NCBI GenBank assembly: GCA_029262175.1
Contig: JAJCZV010000028.1
Coordinates: 1 to 64,000 of the forward strand
Origin: Gemmatimonadota bacterium
Lineage (GTDB): Bacteria; Gemmatimonadota; Gemmatimonadetes; Palauibacterales; Palauibacteraceae
Reading direction: 5' to 3'
DNA length: 64,000 nucleotides
In this document: positions 52,719 through 61,979 of the stretch, one piece after another
How positions within the stretch are numbered: the first letter of the stretch is position 1
How the letters are laid out: each line of letters starts with the position of its first letter
Notes under the pieces: model-generated
What the model saw: the letters and a program-made list of their open reading frames with translations, nothing else
What the model was told of the DNA's origin: nothing
Databases searched by the model: none
Translations under genes and position numbers: made by a program

Positions 52719-53704
52719 GCTGTTTGTGCCTCCTGAGCGCGCTCAGAGCTGGTCTCCCGTTCGTCGCGCTGTTCCTTCAAGTCCAGCAGGTACTTCTCGG
52801 CCGCAAACACGGCTGTCGTGGCGTCACCCACCGCTGTGGTGATCTGCCGTACTAGCTGGGACCGCACATCCCCTGCCACAAATAACCCCGGGATGGACGT
52901 CCGCATGTCACGGTCGGTCTCAATATAACCCGAGGCATCGTGTCCCACATGTTCCCCGATCACGTCGACGTTCGGCGTGAACCCAATAAAGATAAACACT
53001 CCTGTGACAGAAAGTTCCGAGGTCTCGCCGGTTTCCACGTTGCGAAGCGCCAACCCCGTGACGCCTTTTTCGTCACCCAGGATCTCGTCCACCACCGTGT
53101 GAAAGATCGTTTTGCTCTTTGGGTTTTCGAGGAAACGACGTTGGAGCACGGCTTGCGCCCTCAGCTCGCCGCGTCTGTGGATGAGCGTGACCGACGAACC
53201 GTAGCGGGTCAAGAACTCCCCCTCCTCCGCCGCCGAGTCTCCACCACCGATGACCGCGATGTCCTCACCTTTGAAGAACGCACCGTCGCAAATGGCGCAG
53301 TAGGTCACGCCCTTCCCCATGAACTTCTCTTCTCCGGGGACACCCAACCGCTTCGGCGTCCCCCCGGCAGTGTAGACGACCGCGGGCGCTCGGTAGACGG
53401 TGCCGTCATCGACCTCGGCGAGAAATCGGCCTTCGTCGTCCCGGGTGATTTTTTGGACCTGCCCACGTGTCATCTCGACACCGAACTTCGCGGCGTGATC
53501 GACCATCTTTTGCGCGAGTTCCATCCCGCCGACGTCCTCGAGCCCCGGGTAGTCGTCGACCAGTTCCGTGAGGAGCAGCTGCCCGCCCGGAATCCCCGCT
53601 TCCAGCATCACGACATCCATCTCCGAGCGACCCGCGTACAAAGCCGCGCATAGCCCGGCCGGTCCGGCGCCGACGATGATCAACTCGTGATCGATGAATT
53701 CCAT
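52715..53704 (-). CDS. trxB: Thioredoxin reductase
   Basis: TrxB transfers electrons from NADPH through FAD to thioredoxin. The 329-residue protein has the FAD motif LIIVGAGPAGLCAALYAGR, the redox active site CAICDGAFF, the NADPH motif VIGGGDSAAEE and the FAD segment LFVAGDVRSQLVRQITTAVGD. The C-terminal 25 residues are a charged helix (LKEQRDERETSSERAQEAQ). It overlaps the IscA gene by 4 bp. Thiol redox and Fe-S delivery are thus next to each other. Confidence 0.97.
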   Translation of the reverse strand: MEFIDHELIIVGAGPAGLCAALYAGRSEMDVVMLEAGIPGGQLLLTELVDDYPGLEDVGGMELAQKMVDHAAKFGVEMTRGQVQKITRDDEGRFLAEVDDGTVYRAPAVVYTAGGTPKRLGVPGEEKFMGKGVTYCAICDGAFFKGEDIAVIGGGDSAAEEGEFLTRYGSSVTLIHRRGELRAQAVLQRRFLENPKSKTIFHTVVDEILGDEKGVTGLALRNVETGETSELSVTGVFIFIGFTPNVDVIGEHVGHDASGYIETDRDMRTSIPGLFVAGDVRSQLVRQITTAVGDATTAVFAAEKYLLDLKEQRDERETSSERAQEAQTA

Positions 53705-53738
53705 CTGCCCGTCATCCTCGTCTTCTGTATGAACGCGT

Positions 53739-54581
53739 CTATGCGGCGGCGCTGAAAAAAGCAGCGCGCCGAGCTATTTCATCAAACCAGCGTTCGGGAA
53801 CGGGTTCGAAGCCCAGCGTGGCTCGTCTCGTTCCCGGACCATGCCAATCCGACCCGCCGGTGCGCAGCAAGCCCAACTCTTCTGCGACCGAGTCCATCTG
53901 ACTCCGGACGGTAGCGGAGTTGGCGGGGTGAAAGACTTCCACGCCATCCAACCCTTCCCGAGCCCAGCGCCTCACGTCGTCCGATCCGAACGTCTTGCCG
54001 GGGTGCGCAAGGAGGACGACCCCGCCTGCGCCATGAACCACCTCGAACACTTCCGCCGGCGAAACCTCTCGCTTTTCAACGAACGCCGGGCACCCGCGTG
54101 AAAGATAGCGCTCAAACACTTCCCGCTCACCCTTTACGTGCTCGCCGGCGACCAGCGCGCGGGCCACGTGCGCCCGAGTCGGCGCCGCCGCGCCCGTTTG
54201 TGCCTCTACCTCTGCGTATTCGATGCCGAGTCCGAGCCCCCGCAGCAGATCCACCATCTTTTCCGCGCGTCGACGTCGATCGACATCGTAACGATCAAGA
54301 AACGTCTGCAGGTTCCCGTCGAACCGATCGAAGCCGAACGCGAGCAAGTGAACGCCGCGGCCGGGTTCTGTCGCCGATAGCTCGGTCCCCGGCATGAACC
54401 GCAAGCCGAGCCGACTCGCTTCGGCCTCCGCTTCATCGAGCCCAGCCGTGGTGTCGTGGTCGGTTAGGGAGAGCCCGCTAAGCCCCGCGTCAGCGGCGTA
54501 ACGCACGACCTCCGCCGGCGAGAGCTTGCCGTCGCTTGCCGTCGAATGAAGGTGTAGATCAACAAGACGTGCCTCGTTCAA
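53739..54581 (-). CDS. PHP domain phosphoesterase (RNase AM/YciV-like)
   Basis: A 280-residue PHP phosphoesterase with the metal-binding motifs DLHLHSTASDG, LTDHDTTAGLDEA and TELSAT, and further ligands in LLAHPGKTF and GSDWHGPG. This is the YciV/RNase AM type, known for 5'-3' exonuclease and 3',5'-nucleoside bisphosphate phosphatase activity. Both activities fit with the nearby DHH phosphoesterases and coaE, since pAp is a by-product of CoA-dependent reactions. The start ATG at 54581 overlaps the small upstream gene by 4 bp. Confidence 0.92.
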   Translation of the reverse strand: MNEARLVDLHLHSTASDGKLSPAEVVRYAADAGLSGLSLTDHDTTAGLDEAEAEASRLGLRFMPGTELSATEPGRGVHLLAFGFDRFDGNLQTFLDRYDVDRRRRAEKMVDLLRGLGLGIEYAEVEAQTGAAAPTRAHVARALVAGEHVKGEREVFERYLSRGCPAFVEKREVSPAEVFEVVHGAGGVVLLAHPGKTFGSDDVRRWAREGLDGVEVFHPANSATVRSQMDSVAEELGLLRTGGSDWHGPGTRRATLGFEPVPERWFDEIARRAAFFSAAA

Positions 54582-54835
54582 GAGCCGTACGTGGGGTAGT
54601 CTCTCGGGGCACCCATCGATTTCGAAGCATCGAACAGCGACTGCACCTCCTCAGCCGACGCTTCCGAGAGCCCGGCCTCCCCAGAAAACTGTTGGGCGTC
54701 GATCTCGACGACCCGATACGGTCGCTGATCCGTCGTCGTACAGAAAAACATGACGACGCGCGGTCGACCCGCCCCCTCGTCCCCTAGTTCCGCTCTCCAA
54801 GTGTCGCCGTCCGCCTTGATCGTGCTTGCGCTCAC
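54578..54835 (-). CDS. Small protein of unknown function
   Basis: I do not recognise a family. The 85-residue product is SASTIKADGDTWRAELGDE, then VVMFFCTTTDQRPYRVVEID and a helix SEASAEEVQSLFDASKSMG. The first half looks like a small beta sheet and the second like a helix. GTG at 54835 is the start; the stop overlaps the PHP gene by 4 bp (ATGA), which argues for translation. It is next to a DtxR gene. Confidence 0.65.
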   Translation of the reverse strand: MSASTIKADGDTWRAELGDEGAGRPRVVMFFCTTTDQRPYRVVEIDAQQFSGEAGLSEASAEEVQSLFDASKSMGAPRDYPTYGS

Positions 54836-54878
54836 GAGTCCACGCTGTCCCTGGCTATGAGTTCGACCTCAAATCGCA

Positions 54879-55562
54879 TCATTCTTCATGCTCCACAAAA
54901 ATGGCTCGGGCCAAATCGGCCTCGAGATCGATTTCTCGATCGTCCACCACCAGCTGAACGCCCCCCTCGGGTAACCCGCCCAAGATCCGGATCCGAGTGC
55001 CTGGGAACAGACCGAGTACGGCGAGTTGTCGCAACGTCTGGTCACTTTCGTCCGATACTTCCCTGACGACGCCCCGTCCTCCGTCTTGCAACGCGGCTAA
55101 CGCGATCCACCTCGTATCGGCGATTTCTCCATCTCGGGTCGGGATCGGGGAGCCGTGCGGGTCGACGGAGGGTTCCCCGAGCTTGCGGGCCATCCGATCG
55201 ATGAGTTTGTCGGAGGCCGCATGCTCGAGGCGCTCCGCCTCGCGGTGCACATTGTCCCACGAAAACCCGAGCTTCTCGATGAGATAGAGTTCGAGGACGC
55301 GGTGTCGCCGGATAATCCGAAGCGCCGTAAGCTCACCCGATGACGTGAGGCGGACACCGCGATACGGCGTGTATTCCAGGAGCCCTTGTTCAGCCAGGCT
55401 CTTGACCATGTTGGTCACCGACGCGGCCGATCGGCCCAACTCCTCGGCCAACGACGTCGTCGCCACCGAGTCCTGGACCTGCTGGAGTTTGTAGATCGCC
55501 TTTAGATAGTCCTCGGCGGCGCGACTCGTGTCGGGCGCTCGAGACTTCCCGTCGTGACTCAC
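54879..55562 (-). CDS. DtxR/MntR family metal-dependent regulator
   Basis: A 227-residue DtxR-type repressor. The winged helix is EDYLKAIYKLQQ, SVATTSLAEELGRSAASVT and MVKSLAEQGLLEYTPYRGV. The dimer and metal-binding domain contains RRHRVLELYLIEKLGFSWD and HREAERLEHAASDKLIDRM. A C-terminal FeoA/SH3-like domain is present (LAVLGLFPGTRIRILGGLPE). Sensing of manganese or ferrous iron is likely. The start at 55562 abuts the M42 peptidase stop at 55563. Confidence 0.92.
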   Translation of the reverse strand: MSHDGKSRAPDTSRAAEDYLKAIYKLQQVQDSVATTSLAEELGRSAASVTNMVKSLAEQGLLEYTPYRGVRLTSSGELTALRIIRRHRVLELYLIEKLGFSWDNVHREAERLEHAASDKLIDRMARKLGEPSVDPHGSPIPTRDGEIADTRWIALAALQDGGRGVVREVSDESDQTLRQLAVLGLFPGTRIRILGGLPEGGVQLVVDDREIDLEADLARAIFVEHEE

Positions 55563-56609
55563 CTACTCGGCAAGAAACGGAGCGCCGGACTCCAAAGAGG
55601 TCAGGAACCCCACGATAACCTCGACTGCGGCCTCCAAGTCCTCGAGGTCGATCAACTGGTTGGGGCTGTGCATATAGCGATTGGGAATCGAAACGATCGC
55701 GGTCGCGACCCCCGACCGGCTGGTGAAAATGCTGTCGGCGTCGGTGCCGGTAACGGATGGGGCGGCTTGCCATTGGATGGGGATGTCCGATCGCTGCGCC
55801 GAAGCGCTCAGGGCCTCCACGAGCCGGGGGTTGATCACCGCCCCGCGACTCAGCACGGGACCGCCGCCCAAGCGGACGTCGCCGAACTGCTTCTTGTCGG
55901 ACAGTGGGTGATCGGTGGCGTGTGTCACGTCGATGACGATCGCGGCGTCCGGCTTTACCTCGAAACTGCTGGTTCGGGCGCCGCCGCCCGATTTGCCGCT
56001 GATCTCCTCTTGTGCGGTGGCGACCGCGATGACGCGCGCCGCCGTGCCGCGCTCGGAGGCGCGTCGGAGCGCCTCGAGCGCGACCGCCGCGCCCGCGCGA
56101 TCGTCGACGGATCTGCCCGCGATCGCTGTCGCCCCCAGGGAGATCGTATCGGATCTGACCACACCGCAATCCCCTACGGACACTCGCCCACGCGCCTCTT
56201 CACCATCAGCGGCACCGATGTCGATCCACAGATCCTTGAGCTTGACGGCCTTCTCCCGCTCATCGGTCTCCATGAGGTGAATGGCGCGACGGCCGATGAC
56301 ACCGATGATCGGCCCCTCCTTTGCGAAGACCTCGATCCGTTGCCCCACCAATACCTGCGTGTCCCAACCGCCGATCGCCTTGACGAACAAATACCCGTCG
56401 TCATCGATGTAGTGGACCATCAACCCGATCTCATCGACGTGCCCGGCCAACATCACGGCGGGTCCGCCGTCGGGCTTGTTCGTGGCGAAAGAGTTGCCGT
56501 GCACATCGCTCCAAACATCGGGTGCGAAATCCGAGGCGATCTCTCGCCAAACTTCGCCGACGGCGGTTTCGAAACCGGATGGCCCGGGGGCGTCGAGCAG
56601 TCGAAGCAG
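55563..56609 (-). CDS. M42 family aminopeptidase
   Basis: A 348-residue M42 metallo-aminopeptidase. The first canonical start is at 56504 (GTG), but the upstream frame reads LLRLLDAPGPSGFETAVGEV and WREIASDFAPDVWSDVHGNS, the conserved family N-terminus. No ATG, GTG or TTG lies between the TAA at 56712-56714 and 56504. CTG at 56609 gives a normal family length; AAGAGA is four bases upstream. Downstream metal motifs are MLAGHVDEIG, AGRSVDDRAG, ATAQEEISGKSG and VIDVTHATD. I checked for a frameshift near 56581-56590 and found none. It abuts the DtxR gene. Confidence 0.88.
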   Translation of the reverse strand: MLRLLDAPGPSGFETAVGEVWREIASDFAPDVWSDVHGNSFATNKPDGGPAVMLAGHVDEIGLMVHYIDDDGYLFVKAIGGWDTQVLVGQRIEVFAKEGPIIGVIGRRAIHLMETDEREKAVKLKDLWIDIGAADGEEARGRVSVGDCGVVRSDTISLGATAIAGRSVDDRAGAAVALEALRRASERGTAARVIAVATAQEEISGKSGGGARTSSFEVKPDAAIVIDVTHATDHPLSDKKQFGDVRLGGGPVLSRGAVINPRLVEALSASAQRSDIPIQWQAAPSVTGTDADSIFTSRSGVATAIVSIPNRYMHSPNQLIDLEDLEAAVEVIVGFLTSLESGAPFLAE

Positions 56610-56723
56610 CGTGTCTCTTAAGATGGAATTCTCGAACGGTAGACGCGCCGAATACGGCCCGCGCGTGGGGTGGAATTCGAAAGCACGGACCTGCCGTGCA
56701 CGATGGATCTCATGTTAGCCGCT

Positions 56724-57533
56724 CTACGACGTCGGCGCCGCGAACAGAGAGTCTGAAAGCACGGGATTCAGTTCGACGTCGTCTACCCTGAGCTCGCGAA
56801 GCGGGGCTCCCTCCGCGTTGTACCACCGGCGTGTCACGTTGTACTTGAAATCGCCAATGCTCCCGTACCCGAACCAGTGTGTGCGGGCGCGGCTCTCTTC
56901 TCCGCGACCTTCCGAGATGTAATGCACCTGTTCCGGATAAGGGTCGGCGTTATTGAAGTAGTAGAAATAGCGGTCGCCGGGCTGGAGCCCCACCTCCGGT
57001 CCGAACGTGATTCGCACCTCATACCCCTCGTCGGTGGCGACGGCGCTCCGGTTGACGCTTGGATCAAAAAGTTTGAACGGAAGACCGAACCAATAGACGA
57101 CATCGCGACCTACGTACTCCGACTCATCGTAGGCCCTGATGCCGGGCTCGAGCGCGTGGTCGTTCAGCGTGGCCCACATCTCCGTGCCCGTAAACGTCTG
57201 TACATACAGGCCCTCCGCCTCCGGACGCTCGATACGGGCCTGCTCGACTCCATTGAGCTTCCGGTATTCGACGCGTCGGGGTCGCATCCGCTCGATCACG
57301 CCGGTGGAGTCAAACCAGACCGTGGTGATCGTATAGCGCGCGGACGTGATGTCGTTCCACGCAGCCATCCCCCCCGCGGCCGCCAACCACGCCCCCAGAA
57401 GCGAATCCGCTAGGACTTGGTCCGCTGTGCGGTTCGCCGCGACATTCGAGGGCGTGGAATCGGCGGATTGGCAGGCTCCGCCCGCGAGGGCGGCGACGAG
57501 GACGACAACGAAAGCAAAGGGGCGCGTTTTCAA
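56724..57533 (-). CDS. Lipoprotein of unknown function
   Basis: A 269-residue lipoprotein precursor: signal segment RPFAFVVVLVAALAGGACQ with lipobox GGAC. The mature part is beta-rich (YTITTVWFDSTGVIERMRPR, YYFNNADPYPEQVHYIS) and carries the C-terminal VDDVELNPVLSDSLF. It resembles lipoproteins of the LolA/LppX-type fold in layout, but I cannot assign it. The start is TTG at 57533 with AGGAG five bases upstream; ATG at 57560 is an alternative. It lies 51 bp downstream of the anti-sigma gene. Confidence 0.75.
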   Translation of the reverse strand: MKTRPFAFVVVLVAALAGGACQSADSTPSNVAANRTADQVLADSLLGAWLAAAGGMAAWNDITSARYTITTVWFDSTGVIERMRPRRVEYRKLNGVEQARIERPEAEGLYVQTFTGTEMWATLNDHALEPGIRAYDESEYVGRDVVYWFGLPFKLFDPSVNRSAVATDEGYEVRITFGPEVGLQPGDRYFYYFNNADPYPEQVHYISEGRGEESRARTHWFGYGSIGDFKYNVTRRWYNAEGAPLRELRVDDVELNPVLSDSLFAAPTS

Positions 57534-57584
57534 AGGATCTCCTGCCTCGACTCTGGGCATGCGGCCGAGCCGGTAAGCGCCCGG

Positions 57585-58823
57585 CTACGGTCGTCGGATA
57601 CGGGAAATTAGGGTTCGGAGCGAATCTGGCGCCACCGGCGCCGATGCGCGGACGTGAACGCCGTTGACTTCGATCCATCCCAGTGTGAACGCCCCGGCCC
57701 GATTTCCGGTTTCTGCCGACGCCGCCCCGAGTGCGGAGCGATCTAGCGAACGGCTCGGCATCTCGCGTAGTTCGTCGAGCGTTGATTCGGTCCCCAGCTG
57801 GACCAACTCCAGCGTCTCTCCACCCGGGAGTCGCTGGCGTACCCGGGCCAGCCGCTGGCCCTCGTGCGTCGACAGCGCGTACTCCTCGACCTCCACATCT
57901 GGGAGGGTCAAGATTCCGCCCACCCACTCCGCCGCCTCGACGACCTCCACGCGCCGCCATGTCAGATCGTCGAGTGCCCCGTCCTCCAGTACTACGGCGT
58001 CGGACCGCAGGTCGTCCGCTTTTGCGTCCACGGCCCCGGCGACTGGCTCCGCCGCCGCCGGCACATCGGCCTCGGCGAGCAGCTGAGTCTGCGCCAGCCG
58101 TGGATCGGCTAGCCGTTCGACGCGCTCCTCGAGTTCGGCCGGCGCCGCCGCCACGACGGGGGCATCAGACGCTCGGCGACGCTCCTGCCGCTCCTCGGTG
58201 GGGGCCGTCACGGGCGCCGGGTCCGCCGCCGCGACGTCGGACGCCTCTCGACCGGGCTGACTCCGAGCGGGCTCGGCTGCGTTTGCAGCGACGTCGCGAG
58301 CCTCGCCCCCGATCCGCGCAGCGGACTGCTCGTTCTGCGACTCGGGAGCCACGGTCCGGCCCTCGATCGTCGGCGAGGCGGCACCTGGGAGGGCCGCATC
58401 GGAGTCGAGGGGTGCGACGGCTTCTGGTTCGGCGACTGCGAGCGATTGCAGGGGGGATGCGCCGGAATCACGCAGGACGACATTCGCCATCCATCCGGCG
58501 CCCAGCGCCACGATCACACTCGCCGCCCACGCAAACTTCTGTATCCGAAACGGCGCTCGGGCGGACGCGGGGTCACCGAGACCTTCGTCGCCCCCCGCCT
58601 TCCTGACGACGTCGGCGAACGGCGGGGCTTCGATCGGTTCACCCAATGCGGTGTCCAAAAGCACGGAAGCACGGTCCCGGAGCCCACGCGCTGTCTCCAT
58701 CCGCGCCTCACAGTCACCGCATGTCTCGAGGTGCTTCGCGATCCGTTCGGCCGCGAGGGCATCCATCGAGGCCAGGGCCCCGTCGATGTATGCGTGTAGC
58801 TCACCCTCTGTGACGTGCGACAT
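57585..58823 (-). CDS. Membrane anti-sigma factor with long periplasmic region
   Basis: A 412-residue anti-sigma factor for the adjacent ECF sigma. The N-terminal zinc domain has H-x3-C-x2-C (HLETCGDC). A membrane segment follows (KFAWAASVIVALGAGWMANV). The periplasmic part is long: first an Ala/Glu/Arg-rich region with many short repeats of PVTAPTEERQERR type, then a beta-rich C-terminal domain (VEVVEAAEWVGGILTLPDVE, LELVQLGTESTLDELREMP). The start at 58823 overlaps the sigma gene by 23 bp. The C-terminal domain could sense an envelope signal. Confidence 0.8.
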   Translation of the reverse strand: MSHVTEGELHAYIDGALASMDALAAERIAKHLETCGDCEARMETARGLRDRASVLLDTALGEPIEAPPFADVVRKAGGDEGLGDPASARAPFRIQKFAWAASVIVALGAGWMANVVLRDSGASPLQSLAVAEPEAVAPLDSDAALPGAASPTIEGRTVAPESQNEQSAARIGGEARDVAANAAEPARSQPGREASDVAAADPAPVTAPTEERQERRRASDAPVVAAAPAELEERVERLADPRLAQTQLLAEADVPAAAEPVAGAVDAKADDLRSDAVVLEDGALDDLTWRRVEVVEAAEWVGGILTLPDVEVEEYALSTHEGQRLARVRQRLPGGETLELVQLGTESTLDELREMPSRSLDRSALGAASAETGNRAGAFTLGWIEVNGVHVRASAPVAPDSLRTLISRIRRP

Positions 58824-59313
58824 CGTTCTCCAATCCTTCGTAAGCATCTAGGAGCCGTTTGCGCGCCCTCGCCAGGGTCGTCCCGATGGCGCCCGGCGAG
58901 AGATCCGTTATTTGCGCGATATCTCCGTAACTGTTTCCTGCACTCCAAAGGAGCAGCACTTCGCGATCTCTTTCCGAGAGCTGCTCCATTGCGAACTCCA
59001 CTTGGCGTCGCGTTTCGTCGCCTTCGAGCTTGGCCGTTACGCCCGCCTCCGTGGGTCCCTCCGTTTCTACTTCGTTCTTGAGCAAAGTGAGATGACCCCT
59101 TCTCCGTACCGCTGTGCGCGCCTCATCTCGGGCCAAATTGGCGGCCACGGAAAACAGCCAGGCGCGAGGGTGATCCGGATCGTGCCGTAGCGCGCGGACA
59201 AACGTCTCCTGCGCGAGGTCCTGGGCCCGCTCCCGGTCCCACACCTTGCCGATCAGAAACCGTACGAGATCCGCGTACGTCTCCGTGTAGACTTCGCTCC
59301 AATTAACGCTCAC
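58801..59313 (-). CDS. ECF sigma factor
   Basis: A 170-residue ECF sigma factor. Region 2: DLVRFLIGKVWDRERAQDLA with the motif QETFVRALR. Region 4: LLLWSAGNSYGDIAQITDLS then PGAIGTTLARARKRLLDAY. The anti-sigma gene overlaps its 3' end by 23 bp, so the two are translationally coupled. The start used is ATG/GTG at 59313. The 116 bases to the PAS-GGDEF-EAL gene upstream hold no recognisable promoter. Confidence 0.93.
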   Translation of the reverse strand: MSVNWSEVYTETYADLVRFLIGKVWDRERAQDLAQETFVRALRHDPDHPRAWLFSVAANLARDEARTAVRRRGHLTLLKNEVETEGPTEAGVTAKLEGDETRRQVEFAMEQLSERDREVLLLWSAGNSYGDIAQITDLSPGAIGTTLARARKRLLDAYEGLENDVARHRG

Positions 59314-59429
59314 CCGGATCCTTCGACGTGGGTCGCCGCGTGCCGCCTAGCATGGGTCTTCCATCCGATAAGACGCACCGGTCGCGTAACCTTGCACAAG
59401 GAGGAGGCGGCGCGCGCGAGGAGCGCGGA

Positions 59430-61976
59430 TCACCAGCTGGGATCTTGCTCCAGGAGCGCGCGAATCTCGTCTTTCGGAGCCGGTCGTGCGAAGAGGAATC
59501 CTTGGCCCGATTCGCACCCGATCTCCCGGAGTTCGCGGAGCTGCTGCTCCGTCTCGATGCCCTCGGCCGTCACATCCATCTCCAGCGCTCCGGCGAGCGT
59601 GACGACGGTTCGGATGATGGCCTCGTCCTCTGGATGCTCCGACATCCCCATGACGAACGAACGATCGATCTTGAGCGAATCCGCCTGGATGTTTCGCAGG
59701 TACTGCAGCGACGAATACCCGGTTCCAAAATCGTCGATCGCGATCTGAAGACCGAGACCTTTGAGAAGGCCGAGGCGGCCGGTGTCTCGCATGAGTTCGC
59801 TCTCCGTGATCTCGATCCGGAGTTGCTGCGGCCTGGTTTTCGTCTCTTCGAGGATCTTGAGGATCTCTTTGTCGAGATCGGGCTGTTCGAACTGTTTGGT
59901 GGACAGATTGACTGCCACGACGAGGTCGCGTTTCGATCCGACGATCTCTTGAAATTCGTGCAGCGTCTCGCAAGCACGTCGCATGACGAGGTACCCGAGC
60001 GGAACGATGAGGCCGGTCTCCTCGGCCACGGGAATAAACTCGTCCGGTCCGACCAACCCCCGCTCCGGATGTTTCCACCGTACCAGCGCCTCGAGACCCG
60101 TGATACGACCGCTCTCGAGGTCGATGATGGGTTGATACACGTTGAAGAGCTGTTCACGATCGATGGCTTGTCGCAGGTCCGTCTCCATCGACAAGCGACC
60201 GGTCGCACTGGAATCGATCGCCGGATCGTAGACCCTGAATCTCCCGGCCCCTTCGCCCTTGGCCCGGTACATGGCGACGTCGGCGTAACGAAGCAGGTCT
60301 TCCTCATTGTCGTCGGAAGCGTCGCCGCTATACGCGATGCCGACGCTCGCCGACACGTACATCTCCTGGCCTGAGAACGTGAAGGGCGGCTCAATCGCAT
60401 CGAGAATGCGTTGTGCGATCATCTCCGCCTCCTCGCTGGTCACGCCAACCTCGAGCAGGACGCCAAACTCGTCGCCGCCTAGGCGGGCGACCGTATCGGT
60501 ATCCCGGACCACCTCCAACAAACGTCGAGCGACGGCCTGGATCAGCCGGTCTCCGGCCTCGTGGCCCATCGAGTCGTTGATGATCTTGAACCGATCGAGG
60601 TCCATGAACATGACCGCGATCTCCCCATCGGAGCGCTTGGTCCGCATGAGCGCATGTCGGAGCCGATTGAGAAAAAGACTTCGATTTGGCAGTCCGGTCA
60701 GCGGCTCATGCAGCGCCTGGTGCGAGAGCTGATCTTCAAACGCTTTTTGCTCGCTGATGTCGCGCGAACTGGTTTGAATCTGAACGATGGCCCCGAGATT
60801 GTCGTAGAGCGGCCGCACCGACATCTCGAACCACGTGTACCCGGCGCTACTCGTGCGGAGCCGGAGCGACGTTCGCGCGTGACGACCCGTCCGGGCAGAA
60901 GCGAGCGCGGCCTGCACGCCCTTCCAGTCCTCCGTCGGACTCATCTGATACGGATCTTTGCCCACGATCTCTTCTTGCGTGAACCCCAACAAGGTCGTCG
61001 ACGAGGGACTCACGTAGGTAAAGGTCCCTTCGAGATCGTGTACGCCGACGAGATCGCTGGAGTTGTTGGCCAGCATGCGGTACAGATTCTCTTGCCCGCG
61101 CAGCTCTTTTTCGGTGTGTTTGACTCCGCTTACGTCTTGTCCGACGCACGCCAATTGACCGTGCCGATCCGCCGGCACGAACGTGACGCTCCAAAGAAAC
61201 ACGCGCTCGGACCCGTCTTCCACCGTGTGCCGACTCTCGAAAGTCTTGCGCTCCCTTGTCGCGAGCACCGCTTCGAGCTGTTCGGTGACACGATCTCTCA
61301 CTTCGGCCTCGAAGAGCGACAAGAACTGCGCGCCGAGAATGTCGGGACGCTTCGCCACGAGTTGTCGTTCGGCCTCGGGGTTCCACTCCAGGATCTGAAA
61401 ATCCGGGCTCAAGAGCGCCAGCGGATAGGCCGCGGAGCTCACGATCGATTCGAACCGGCTCGGGTCGCCGTCTCCCTCGGCTGCCGCCGCGCGACGATTG
61501 CGAAGAATCAAGACCAAACCGTTGTCGATGGCGGTGAAGGAAGCGTCGAGCGGGATGAGGTCGCCAGACGGGGTTCGACCGCGGAGCGAACCGACCCAGC
61601 GGCCGTTCTTCTCGAGCGCCGGTTTGACCAGGGTGTCGATGCGCTTGGCATCGGTGTCGGAGATCAACGAGCGCCAGGGTTTGCCAAAAACGGCACTGGG
61701 TGCGGAGTACCCGAATAGCTCGGCGCCCGCCGGGTTCGAGTAGATGCAACGATCCGCTGTCCCCGTGATGAGGAGCGCGTCACCGGCCGCCTCCACCGCG
61801 GCCACACGGTGCTCCAACGTGCGCTGGACCGCAGCGTGGTCCACGGCGCGCGACGTGGCCCGCTGCGATCTGACGAACAAAGCGACGACCAGCCCGAGCA
61901 GCACGAAGATGAGCGCCAGCGCCAGCCAGTTGCTTTCCACCCAGAGCAGTGCGTCGCTCATCCCCGTCCTTTCCAC
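59430..61976 (-). CDS. PAS-PAS-PAS-GGDEF-EAL cyclic-di-GMP protein
   Basis: An 848-residue membrane protein: one N-terminal membrane segment (residues 17-37), three PAS-like domains (about 50-160, 170-285, 295-410), a GGDEF domain (about 425-580) and an EAL domain (590-845). GGDEF is intact (LGGDEF at 500-504) with an RxxD inhibition site (RDTD at 491-494). EAL motifs are intact: LEALVRW, NLSTKQF, ITESELM, DDFGTGYSSL, KIDRSF and AEGIETE. It should both make and degrade cyclic di-GMP in response to a signal. The first PAS starts ALLITGTADRCIYSNPAG. Confidence 0.96.
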   Translation of the reverse strand: MERTGMSDALLWVESNWLALALIFVLLGLVVALFVRSQRATSRAVDHAAVQRTLEHRVAAVEAAGDALLITGTADRCIYSNPAGAELFGYSAPSAVFGKPWRSLISDTDAKRIDTLVKPALEKNGRWVGSLRGRTPSGDLIPLDASFTAIDNGLVLILRNRRAAAAEGDGDPSRFESIVSSAAYPLALLSPDFQILEWNPEAERQLVAKRPDILGAQFLSLFEAEVRDRVTEQLEAVLATRERKTFESRHTVEDGSERVFLWSVTFVPADRHGQLACVGQDVSGVKHTEKELRGQENLYRMLANNSSDLVGVHDLEGTFTYVSPSSTTLLGFTQEEIVGKDPYQMSPTEDWKGVQAALASARTGRHARTSLRLRTSSAGYTWFEMSVRPLYDNLGAIVQIQTSSRDISEQKAFEDQLSHQALHEPLTGLPNRSLFLNRLRHALMRTKRSDGEIAVMFMDLDRFKIINDSMGHEAGDRLIQAVARRLLEVVRDTDTVARLGGDEFGVLLEVGVTSEEAEMIAQRILDAIEPPFTFSGQEMYVSASVGIAYSGDASDDNEEDLLRYADVAMYRAKGEGAGRFRVYDPAIDSSATGRLSMETDLRQAIDREQLFNVYQPIIDLESGRITGLEALVRWKHPERGLVGPDEFIPVAEETGLIVPLGYLVMRRACETLHEFQEIVGSKRDLVVAVNLSTKQFEQPDLDKEILKILEETKTRPQQLRIEITESELMRDTGRLGLLKGLGLQIAIDDFGTGYSSLQYLRNIQADSLKIDRSFVMGMSEHPEDEAIIRTVVTLAGALEMDVTAEGIETEQQLRELREIGCESGQGFLFARPAPKDEIRALLEQDPSW

Positions 61977-61979
61977 CCG

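Noticed and set aside
56571..56610. Possible frameshift in the M42 peptidase N-terminus
   Set aside because: On first reading the frame seemed to break at the CCCCC/GGGGG run. Recounting five G at 56586-56590 keeps LLDAPGPSGFE in one frame, so there is no frameshift, only a missing canonical start.
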